A stretch of DNA of 5,719 nt, from assembly GCA_014376325.1 (NCBI GenBank), contig JACMRP010000001.1:1-5719 (forward strand), written 5' to 3'. A program made the position numbers and the translations under genes. The notes beneath the pieces are model-generated. The model had not been told where the DNA came from. It saw nothing but the letters and a program-made list of their open reading frames with translations, and made no database searches. Within the stretch, counting starts at the first letter, position 1. Each line of letters begins with the position of its first letter. Shown here piece by piece: positions 1-4,431 of the stretch. The stretch comes from Pseudobdellovibrionaceae bacterium (lineage in GTDB: Bacteria > Bdellovibrionota > Bdellovibrionia > Bdellovibrionales > Bdellovibrionaceae).

Positions 1-440
1 AAATCTCTTTCTAGAACTGGAGAACTGTCCGTCATCGGAATAAAATCTTCGCCCGGGTAATTGCCTTTGAGCTCATCGCAAAGTTGCTGCAATTTTTGTT
101 TAAACCAGAAGTGGTAGTCGTATCCTTGGGCATAAAGGCTGACGCGAGTTTCTTTCAGCGGAAATTCGGAGATCGCTTCTGGATGCGGAAAGTAGGGCAC
201 CGCAAAGACGAGGGCGCTGCGGGCCTCCGGCCATTTTGACTGCGGATTTTCTTTGATGCTCGCATGGTTTTGCAGGTAGTGCATTTCTCCGTGAAGGCCT
301 TCGTTCAGCCAGCTTTGGTATACTTCAAAACTGAACGGACGACTTAAAGGGACGACGCCAAAGTGCGAGAATCCCAGAGTTTCCGTTTTGGAGTTTAAAA
401 AAGTTTTGAGCTCTTCAAGCTCGGGTCCTGTAAGATTCAT
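1..440 (-). CDS. queG: Epoxyqueuosine reductase QueG, N-terminal part (runs off left edge)
   Basis: The minus strand reads open from an ATG at 440 to the window edge, giving 146 residues of an N-terminal fragment. QueG reduces epoxyqueuosine to queuosine in the wobble position of GUN-anticodon tRNAs, using cobalamin and iron-sulfur clusters in the cytoplasm. Seen in the translation: GFSHFGVVPLSRP (residues 23-35), a WLNEGLHGEMHYL block (44-56), YAQGYDYHFWFKQKL (103-117) and DSSPVLERD (138-146). These match, in order, the conserved blocks I know from the QueG N-terminal domain, with the last block leading into the catalytic region. The ferredoxin-like cluster domain lies outside the window. 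No strong Shine-Dalgarno precedes the ATG; the start was chosen because it is the first Met of the conserved region and lies just before the divergent neighbour. The start codons of the two divergent genes are only 34 bases apart. Confidence 0.9.
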   Translation of the reverse strand, partial: MNLTGPELEELKTFLNSKTETLGFSHFGVVPLSRPFSFEVYQSWLNEGLHGEMHYLQNHASIKENPQSKWPEARSALVFAVPYFPHPEAISEFPLKETRVSLYAQGYDYHFWFKQKLQQLCDELKGNYPGEDFIPMTDSSPVLERD

Positions 441-468
441 AGACAAACAGATATTCCGTTTCTAGGAT
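440..468 (+). promoter_or_regulatory. Candidate promoter of the nucleotidyltransferase gene, possibly leaderless
   Basis: TAGACA at 440-445 (5 of 6 to the -35 consensus) and TAGGAT at 463-468 (4 of 6 to the -10 consensus) are 17 bases apart. Transcription would then begin at or next to the ATG at 475. The same bases also hold the AGGA that could act as a Shine-Dalgarno on a longer transcript, so the two readings compete. Confidence 0.3.
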
Positions 469-474
469 AAGTGC

Positions 475-1668
475 ATGGACTTTAAATCGCATCCTCACTG
501 GTCCGCTTTAGAACGAATTTACCACACGCTGAATGATCATGGCTACAAAGCCTATTTGGCCGGCGGGTGCGTTCGGGATGCGCTGTTGGGCCGTTCCGCG
601 AACGACCTGGATTTAGCGACGGATGCCACTCCCGACACTATCGAAAAGCTTTTTCCAAAAACTGTCGGGGTTGGTAAAGCTTTTGGTGTCATGCTCGTGA
701 TTGAAGACGGGATTTCGTTCGAAGTTGCCACTTTCCGATCTGATGGCGCCTACAATGATGGCCGTCATCCCGAAAACGTGGTGTTCACAACTCCGGAAGA
801 GGACGCCCAGCGCAGGGACTTTACCGTCAACGCGCTTTTTTGGGACATCAACCAAGGTCGAGTTTTAGATTTCGTCGGTGGTTTAAAGGATTTAGCAGAT
901 AAAAAAATCAAGGCGGTCGGACTTGCGGAAGATCGCTTTGCGGAAGATCATCTGCGAATTTTGCGCGGAGTTCGTTTTGCTGCCCAACTCGGTTTTGAAA
1001 TTGAAGAGGACACTTTTTTCGCCATTCAAAAACTTTCTTCCATTGTCAGGTCGGTCAGTTCAGAAAGAATTCACGAAGAGACTTTGAAGTTATTAAAATC
1101 AGCTGATGCCTTTCGCGGATTGGAGCTTCTAGATAAGTCCGGCGTTGGCAAAGCGCTCTTCCAAAGTTTCCCGCAAATCTTTCAGAAATCTAAAAAACAG
1201 TATGAACATTTGTTTCCAAGTACTGATAAGTCCGATGAATTTTTATGGTGTGCTTTTTTAGCGCCGTGGGCTTTGCAAAGGGATATTGGCTGGGAATGGA
1301 TCTTAGATAATTACCGTTTTCCACGGAACATGACAAAAAGTTTGAAACGGGCGATGGAGCTATTTGCCAATCCCCAGCATTTCTTTTTATCCCCGGTGGG
1401 TGAGCAATTCATTTCGCTGAATGATGAAGGCGTGCGATTATTTCTTAAAGTCAGCATGAAACTTTCGATGGGAAGTTCGCAACCGCAAAAGCTTCTTCAG
1501 CAATGGCAAGCATGGGGCGAAGTGCTTCCGGAAGCACTGGTGACCGGGGAAGATTTGAAAGCCCGATTTCAGGGGCGGGATTTGGGCGTTTGGTTGCAGC
1601 GGCTTTTTGCCTGGCAGCTGGAAGGTCGTCACACTACCAAAGAGGAACTGCTGAAGCAGATTCCTTAG
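475..1668 (+). CDS. CCA tRNA nucleotidyltransferase / poly(A) polymerase family (class II)
   Basis: This 397-residue protein belongs to the class II nucleotidyltransferase family, which adds CCA to tRNA 3' ends or poly(A) to RNA. Seen in order: LAGGCVRDALLG (28-39) with the metal-binding DLD at 44-46, an EVATFRSDGAYNDGR block (83-97), the RRDFTVNALFWD motif (113-124), EDHLRILRGVRFAAQLGF (157-174) carrying the EDxxR template motif, and SSERIHEETLKLL (195-207). The C-terminal half is helical and divergent, as usual. The length is typical of bacterial CCA-adding enzymes. I cannot tell CCA-adding from A-adding, CC-adding or poly(A) polymerase activity from motifs alone, so no symbol is given. The start ATG has AGGA at 464-467, seven bases upstream; a promoter-like TAGACA/TAGGAT pair overlaps this site. 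It ends convergently with cheY, with 44 bases between the stops. Confidence 0.9.
   Translation: MDFKSHPHWSALERIYHTLNDHGYKAYLAGGCVRDALLGRSANDLDLATDATPDTIEKLFPKTVGVGKAFGVMLVIEDGISFEVATFRSDGAYNDGRHPENVVFTTPEEDAQRRDFTVNALFWDINQGRVLDFVGGLKDLADKKIKAVGLAEDRFAEDHLRILRGVRFAAQLGFEIEEDTFFAIQKLSSIVRSVSSERIHEETLKLLKSADAFRGLELLDKSGVGKALFQSFPQIFQKSKKQYEHLFPSTDKSDEFLWCAFLAPWALQRDIGWEWILDNYRFPRNMTKSLKRAMELFANPQHFFLSPVGEQFISLNDEGVRLFLKVSMKLSMGSSQPQKLLQQWQAWGEVLPEALVTGEDLKARFQGRDLGVWLQRLFAWQLEGRHTTKEELLKQIP
1521..1538. repeat. Perfect 18-bp palindrome inside the nucleotidyltransferase gene
   Basis: AGTGCTTCC at 1521-1529 is followed immediately by its exact reverse complement GGAAGCACT at 1530-1538. It lies in the coding region and covers the codons for VLPEAL. 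No function is known; it could be chance or a protein-binding site. Confidence 0.85.
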
Positions 1669-1712
1669 TTATATATAAGAGGTTCTTTTAAGAAGCTAGT
1701 TGCTGACTTCCT

Positions 1713-2138
1713 TTACGAAGCTTTGGCGATAGGGTCCGCGGTGTGCTGTTGGTAAACGCGCTCCATCTTGGCCTTCAGGGTTGCCGCATTGAAGGGCTTC
1801 ACGATATAGTCAGAGACGCCGGCCTTTGCGGCCTCACGGATATGCTTCTGTTCGCTCTCTGCCGTGATTAAAATAAAGGGGAGGGAGCAAAGGCTTTCAT
1901 CCGCCTTGCAGGCCTTCAGAAGGTCGATGCCGGTGACGAAGGGCATGCTCCAGTCCGAGATAATTAAACCGTACGGTTGGCTAGTCAGGGCTGCCTTTTG
2001 TAAGAGAGGCAAAGCTGTTCGACCATCGTCGGCCTCGTCTATCAGCGAATAGCCTAGCTCGTTCAGGACCTTCTTGATGATTTTTCTCATCGTCGAGAAG
2101 TCGTCGACTACTAAAAATCGAGTTTCCTTAGGAAACAT
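1713..2138 (-). CDS. cheY: Single-domain chemotaxis response regulator, CheY type
   Basis: This 141-residue protein is one receiver domain with no output domain. Seen: the acidic pair D12-D13 in FLVVDDFSTMRKI, phosphoacceptor D62 in IISDWSMPFVTGIDLLK, T92 in ILITAES, and K114 in YIVKPFNAATL with Y111 two residues after D110. All catalytic and switch residues are present. The FLVVDDFSTMR, ISDWxMP and VKPFxAATL blocks are very close to enterobacterial CheY, so phosphorylation by CheA and binding to the flagellar switch is the expected role. There is a 12-residue tail after the last helix (QQHTADPIAKAS), longer than in E. coli CheY. AAGGGG (complement of 2144-2149) lies five bases before the ATG and fixes the start. 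No other chemotaxis gene is visible, so it is an orphan here. It is divergent from the LuxR-type gene, and a stand-alone regulator acting on that neighbour is an alternative. Confidence 0.92.
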   Translation of the reverse strand: MFPKETRFLVVDDFSTMRKIIKKVLNELGYSLIDEADDGRTALPLLQKAALTSQPYGLIISDWSMPFVTGIDLLKACKADESLCSLPFILITAESEQKHIREAAKAGVSDYIVKPFNAATLKAKMERVYQQHTADPIAKAS

Positions 2139-2167
2139 AATATCCCCTTGCCGGTTAATTCGCCGTG

Positions 2168-2182
2168 GACCATTTTGTGGTC
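2168..2182. repeat. Inverted repeat in the cheY upstream region
   Basis: GACCA and TGGTC are separated by TTTTG. The dyad lies 30-44 bases before the cheY ATG, so it would fall in the cheY leader or around its promoter. It could be an operator; nothing names the protein. Confidence 0.4.
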
Positions 2183-2206
2183 TTGGAAAAGTTAACTTCT
2201 TGTCGG

Positions 2207-2226
2207 TCTAGTTTTAAAAAACTAGA
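2207..2226. repeat. Inverted repeat TCTAGTTTT / AAAACTAGA
   Basis: Two perfect 9-bp arms with a two-base centre form a 20-base dyad in the middle of the divergent region. The spacing suits binding of a symmetric dimer better than an RNA hairpin, whose loop would have to open. Confidence 0.6.
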
Positions 2227-2251
2227 GGCCAAGAGTCTTGCTAAAAAAAGA

Positions 2252-2285
2252 AAGTCTTGTCAGACTTGTATCCAGGTGGTGTGAT
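2252..2285 (+). promoter_or_regulatory. Candidate promoter with overlapping dyad, upstream of the LuxR-type gene
   Basis: TTGTCA at 2257-2262 (5 of 6 to -35) and TGTGAT at 2280-2285 (4 of 6 to -10) are 17 bases apart. The -35 sits inside the perfect dyad AAGTCT-TGTC-AGACTT at 2252-2267, as expected for an operator that controls polymerase access. If used, the LuxR-type mRNA would have a leader of about 178 bases. Confidence 0.25.
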
Positions 2286-2380
2286 TCAATCTGGGACGAA
2301 CGAAGAGGTTTAACCCAATTAGTCGAGTCAGGTGTCTTCTTAATGATGAGAAGATGTCGGACTTAAAGCCACTGACATAG

Positions 2381-2402
2381 GTCGAAGAGCTAGCTCAACG
2401 AC
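2381..2402. repeat. 22-base imperfect palindrome, candidate operator
   Basis: GTCG-AA-GAGCT joins directly to AGCTC-AA-CGAC. The core GAGCTAGCTC is a perfect palindrome, flanked by an unpaired AA on each side and a further perfect 4-bp arm. Its size resembles the roughly 20-bp palindromes bound by dimeric LuxR-type regulators, and it lies 67 bases before such a gene. As RNA it could also form a hairpin with an AA/AA internal loop. Confidence 0.5.
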
Positions 2403-2469
2403 TTAGATGACAACTAGATTTAAGACTTAATGACTTAAGTACTAAAACAATTAGCGGGAGGGAGCAAGG

Positions 2470-2859
2470 ATGCTCAGAGATGTCCTGATTCAAAAAGGTC
2501 TTTCTAATCGAGAGGCAGAAGTAGCGGAACTAGTAAGCAAAGGCTTGTCCAACAAGGAAGTTGCGAACCAGCTTTTTGTCACTGAAAAAACAGTGAAGTT
2601 CCATCTTACAAACATTTACAAAAAAATGAACGTGAAATCTCGCGCTCAATTGATCGTATGGTGCTTGCCTCACCTCGGCTTCGTGGAAAACACAGAAGTT
2701 CGTGAGAACAACATTAATCAAGGCGTTGCTGCCGCGGCTTACAATAGCCAAGCAACCCAAACGATCCCTGCTGGAAATTCAACAGTATCGGGCACTGCGA
2801 CACTTCCTGGTTCTGCTATTGGCCGTAACGGCAATGGCGATGTCGGCGCGGGAATGTAA
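2470..2859 (+). CDS. Small LuxR/GerE-type helix-turn-helix protein without receiver or ligand domain
   Basis: This 129-residue protein has a complete GerE DNA-binding domain at residues 11-64: LSNREAEVAELVSKGLSNKE, then VTEKTVKFHLTNIYKKM containing the recognition helix (41-53), then NVKSRAQLIVW. There are only ten residues before the domain, so no receiver or autoinducer domain is present. The tail (about 70-129) is rich in Asn, Gly, Ala, Thr and Ser, looks disordered, and is unusual because GerE proteins normally end soon after the HTH. The purine-rich GGGAGGGAG at 2456-2464 lies five bases before the ATG and is a strong ribosome-binding site. The gene is divergent from the single-domain receiver cheY and 41 bases upstream of the thioesterase, with which it is probably co-transcribed. 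It is a likely transcription regulator; its targets are unknown, but autoregulation through the upstream dyads is plausible. Confidence 0.85.
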   Translation: MLRDVLIQKGLSNREAEVAELVSKGLSNKEVANQLFVTEKTVKFHLTNIYKKMNVKSRAQLIVWCLPHLGFVENTEVRENNINQGVAAAAYNSQATQTIPAGNSTVSGTATLPGSAIGRNGNGDVGAGM

Positions 2860-2889
2860 TCTGTTTTTGAAAATTTGATCTGTTAGAGA

Positions 2890-2946
2890 GGGTCATTATC
2901 ATGGAGAATGCAAAACGAGTTTCTGCTTCTCAGGTGATAATGACCC
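2890..2946 (+). promoter_or_regulatory. Start-codon hairpin of the thioesterase mRNA
   Basis: GGGTCATTATCA (2890-2901) is the exact reverse complement of TGATAATGACCC (2935-2946). The left arm holds the GGG of the Shine-Dalgarno (AGAGAGGG, 2885-2892) and the A of the ATG at 2901. Pairing can continue inwards: T2902 with G2934 (wobble), GAGAA (2904-2908) with TTCTC (2927-2931), GCA (2910-2912) with TGC (2924-2926), and AAA (2913-2915) with TTT (2920-2922), closing on CGAG. That is about 24 base pairs in 57 bases. Folded, it would hide the ribosome-binding site. Regulatory use is inferred. Confidence 0.6.
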
Positions 2947-3374
2947 AGTTAGTTTTACCAACCCACACCAACGCGTTGGGCACCATATTCGGTGGAACTA
3001 TTATGTCTTGGATCGATGTGGCCGCTGCGATCGCAGCTCAAAGGCACTCGGGCAAAGAAGTCGTTACCGCAAGCATTGATAGTCTTAGTTTTATCGCGCC
3101 AGTTTACAAAGGCTGGGTCGTCAATTTGCACGCCTCCGTGAATTTTACCTCGCGCACATCGATGGAAGTCGGCGTTCGGGTGGATGCCGAAAATCCAAAG
3201 ACGGGCGAAGTGTTCCATACCGCATCGGCCTACACCACTTTCGTGGCTTTAGGTTCCAACGGAAAACCTACCGAAGTTCCCACTTTAATTTTAGAAACTC
3301 CCGACGAAAAACGCCGCTTCGAAGCCGCAAAACGCCGCCGTGAGCAGCGCTTGAAGAACCGCGAAAATCCTTAG
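2901..3374 (+). CDS. Acyl-CoA thioesterase, single hotdog domain (YciA/YkhA-like)
   Basis: This 157-residue protein hydrolyses acyl-CoA to free fatty acid and CoA in the cytoplasm, on family grounds. Seen: MTQLVLPTHTNALGTIFGG (14-32), including the conserved HTN and the GTIFGG turn; MSWIDVAAAIAA (35-46) on the central hotdog helix with the candidate catalytic D39; SIDSLSFIAPVYKGWVV (58-74); and a SRTSMEVGVRV strand (84-94). The length fits one hotdog domain, which acts as an oligomer. The last 25 residues are highly basic and charged. The ATG at 2901 has AGGG eight bases upstream and gives the usual N-terminal length; an internal ATG at 2940 would leave out 13 residues. The preceding LuxR-type gene is 41 bases away with no terminator seen. 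The start region lies in a hairpin, so translation may be controlled. Confidence 0.9.
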   Translation: MENAKRVSASQVIMTQLVLPTHTNALGTIFGGTIMSWIDVAAAIAAQRHSGKEVVTASIDSLSFIAPVYKGWVVNLHASVNFTSRTSMEVGVRVDAENPKTGEVFHTASAYTTFVALGSNGKPTEVPTLILETPDEKRRFEAAKRRREQRLKNRENP

Positions 3375-3597
3375 GATAATGTCGTGCGAATCAGCGTCGA
3401 GCTTGACCAAGAATTTTTAAAAAAAAGGCTCGGGAAATCACAAACATTAAAGACCCTATTGTTTTAATTCATGAAGCACTTCACTTGCTTATTTCTCTGT
3501 TTGTTTAAAAGCAATTGGCAGGTTTGGGCGGAACACAGAAGAAGCTTAAACATATTTCACGTCGTAAAAATTAGAGAATGCTACCTCGTGAGCTAAT

Positions 3598-3634
3598 GTG
3601 CACAATTTGCACACGAAGTGCATAATCTGCACAT
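3598..3634 (+). repeat. GTGCA/TGCAC dyad module, copy 1
   Basis: Two identical-architecture dyads stand in tandem: GTGCA-N5-TGCAC at 3598-3612 and again at 3618-3632, with starts exactly 20 bases apart, about two helical turns. The outer arms TGTGCA/TGCACA also pair across the module. A related module at 4321-4357 matches at 33 of 37 positions. The arrangement suggests two dimer-binding sites on one face of the DNA, or a cruciform. Confidence 0.75.
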
Positions 3635-3662
3635 TGGCGCGAATGGCGAAATATAGTGATTC

Positions 3663-3680
3663 ATCACATCACATCACATC
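3663..3680 (+). repeat. Short tandem repeat ATCAC
   Basis: ATCAC occurs three times followed by a partial ATC. It lies in the 51-base spacer between the dyad module and the G+C-rich module of copy 1. The equivalent spacer in copy 2 is only 14 bases and lacks it, so the difference may come from local expansion or insertion. Confidence 0.7.
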
Positions 3681-3685
3681 GCATA

Positions 3686-3706
3686 CGCCGGCGCTGCGCT
3701 TGCGCG
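3686..3706 (+). repeat. G+C-rich dispersed repeat, copy 1
   Basis: This 21-base unit reads CGCCGGCGC, then TGCGC, then TTGCGCG. It differs at one position from the copy at 4372-4392 and at two from the copy at 5363-5383; all are on the same strand and between genes. The unit can fold imperfectly around its centre. Confidence 0.8.
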
Positions 3707-3735
3707 CACGGCCATTCAGAATAAATCTGCTGAAT

Positions 3736-4224
3736 CTATTGGGAAGGAGAGCACTTATAAACGACAAGACCCATTTCAGAATTGAGGCCTTGAGTAGGGT
3801 AGCCGATGCTCGTGTAGACGTGAATCCAGTCGGAAGCTTTCGCGTTCAGTGATTTTAGATTAAAGTACACGCGCTGGCTATCTTGAACGTTCAGGGAGTC
3901 AAGCTCCCACAATGATCCATTTTTAATGCAGTCAGTAGATTAAGTAACGTTGAGCCATGACGTAAGGCCGCCATGGTCAATGTTGCTCAACGAAGCGCAG
4001 GATTCGGTGCCTTTTTGAATCGCGAATAGGGCTGGGCTTGGTAGGGAGTCTTTACCGAGAGAGATATTTTCATTCGAGACTGCGAAGTTGAAATTCGTAG
4101 GACAAAATGATTCGCTGGCAACATCCAACTGTTCCTGATCGACGGGCGCAGCCGTTCCAGCATCTTTTTTACTGCAAGCCATAGATATCAGGCTAAGAAC
4201 AATGACTGTAAGAATATGTCTCAA
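3736..4224 (-). pseudogene. Lipoprotein-like gene interrupted by an in-frame TAA
   Basis: A 94-residue frame starts at TTG (complement of 4222-4224) and stops at TAA (complement of 3940-3942). In the same frame it then runs on for 67 more codons (STDCIKNGSLWELDSL... ending YKCSPSQ) to TAG at 3736-3738, a total of 161 residues plus the internal stop. The N-terminus is a signal peptide, MRHILTVIVLSLISMAC, with a weak lipobox and candidate lipidated C17 followed by S18, which would favour the outer membrane. Besides C17 there are four cysteines, C41 and C76 before the stop and C99 and C158 after it, as expected for disulfides in one exported domain. AAGGAGG (complement of 4229-4235), four bases upstream, supports the TTG start. 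The function is not recognised. A single nonsense change is the simplest reading; a functional 94-residue short form, readthrough or a sequencing error are alternatives. Composite repeats flank it. Confidence 0.65.
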
Positions 4225-4239
4225 GATACCTCCTTACAA

Positions 4240-4268
4240 ACTATAGCGATGGCCTCGAGTTAGATCAA
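4240..4268 (-). promoter_or_regulatory. Candidate promoter of the lipoprotein-like gene
   Basis: On the minus strand TTGATC (complement of 4263-4268) and TATAGT (complement of 4240-4245, 5 of 6 to -10) are 17 bases apart. Transcription would begin around 4233, leaving a very short leader with the AAGGAGG almost at its 5' end. A second -10-like TATACT (complement of 4273-4278) lies further upstream without a good -35. Confidence 0.4.
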
Positions 4269-4320
4269 GTCCAGTATAGACTCTGATTTTGACAGTAATG
4301 TACGATATCTAGAGTTCGAT

Positions 4321-4357
4321 GTGCACAATTCGAACATGAAGTGCAGAATCTGCACAT
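4321..4357 (+). repeat. GTGCA/TGCAC dyad module, copy 2
   Basis: It has the same layout as the module at 3598-3634 and matches at 33 of 37 positions. The first dyad has lost its right arm (CGAAC instead of TGCAC), while the second, GTGCA-N5-TGCAC at 4341-4355, is intact. It is followed after 14 bases by the G+C-rich unit, so the two modules travel together as one composite element. Confidence 0.75.
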
Positions 4358-4371
4358 GCCAAATTGCGATG

Positions 4372-4392
4372 CGCCGGCGCTTCGCTTGCGCG
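4372..4392 (+). repeat. G+C-rich dispersed repeat, copy 2
   Basis: It matches copy 1 at 20 of 21 positions (CGCCGGCGC, TTCGC, TTGCGCG). It ends five bases before the promoter-like TTGACC of the next gene, so it forms the upstream boundary of that promoter. Confidence 0.8.
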
Positions 4393-4397
4393 TGATG

Positions 4398-4425
4398 TTG
4401 ACCGTTGTGTTTTCGGTGATAACAT
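4398..4425 (+). promoter_or_regulatory. Candidate promoter of the 304-residue membrane-anchored protein, possibly leaderless
   Basis: TTGACC at 4398-4403 (5 of 6) and TAACAT at 4420-4425 (4 of 6) are 16 bases apart. Transcription would start at or beside the ATG at 4432. No Shine-Dalgarno precedes this ATG, which fits a leaderless mRNA. Confidence 0.35.
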
Positions 4426-4431
4426 TTCGAC

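Larger units (their letters stand above)
2139..2469. other. Divergent intergenic region rich in dyads, between cheY and the LuxR-type gene
   Basis: No gene is supported in these 331 bases. They must hold the promoters of both flanking genes. Seen: dyads at 2168-2182, 2207-2226, 2252-2267, 2335-2354 and 2381-2402, and four copies of GACTTA at 2360, 2400, 2424 and 2432, the last two within TTAAGACTTAATGACTTAA. ACTTAAGT at 2433-2440 is a perfect palindrome. CTAG occurs four times. The density of dyads suggests operators or a structured 5' leader for the LuxR-type gene. A small RNA cannot be excluded. Confidence 0.6.
3375..3735. other. Gene-free stretch after the thioesterase, ends with composite repeat copy 1
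   Basis: No convincing gene is seen in these 361 bases. The left part is A+T-rich, with an A-run at 3419-3426 between imperfect CGAGC and GCTCG arms (3398-3402 and 3428-3432). This is not a standard terminator, because the T-rich tract does not follow the stem. A 41-codon frame from 3471 to 3596 begins MKHFTCLFLCLF but has no Shine-Dalgarno and no further support. The right part holds the dyad module at 3598-3634, an ATCAC tandem at 3663-3680 and the G+C-rich repeat at 3686-3706. Confidence 0.6.

Noticed and set aside
923..949. 12-base direct repeat TTGCGGAAGATC with 15-base period in the nucleotidyltransferase gene
   Set aside because: It encodes AEDRFAED, where the second AED is the conserved motif and the first is a common variant in the family; no sign of a recent in-frame duplication.
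1669..1712. Bidirectional terminator between the convergent genes (TTCTTTTAAGAA at 1683-1694)
   Set aside because: The arms are only five A/T-rich pairs with a two-base loop, too weak to support.
3398..3432. Rho-independent terminator after the thioesterase
   Set aside because: CGAGC and GCTCG arms enclose the T/A run instead of preceding it, and the loop is long. Neither strand gives a stem followed directly by a T-tract.
3471..3596. Small frame of 41 codons beginning MKHFTCLFLCLF, like a signal peptide
   Set aside because: It has no Shine-Dalgarno, the part after the hydrophobic start does not look like a mature protein, and it ends next to the repeat. Too little support to call a gene.
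3598..3852. 84-codon plus-strand frame across the repeats
   Set aside because: It begins inside the dyad module, crosses the ATCAC tandem and G+C-rich repeat, and overlaps the minus-strand lipoprotein continuation, which has better protein-like composition.
4289..4315. Consensus -35 TTGACA at 4289-4294 on the plus strand
   Set aside because: No -10 with acceptable spacing follows; the best candidate (TAGAGT) is 15 bases away and the next plus-strand gene begins over 100 bases further on, with a better promoter next to it.
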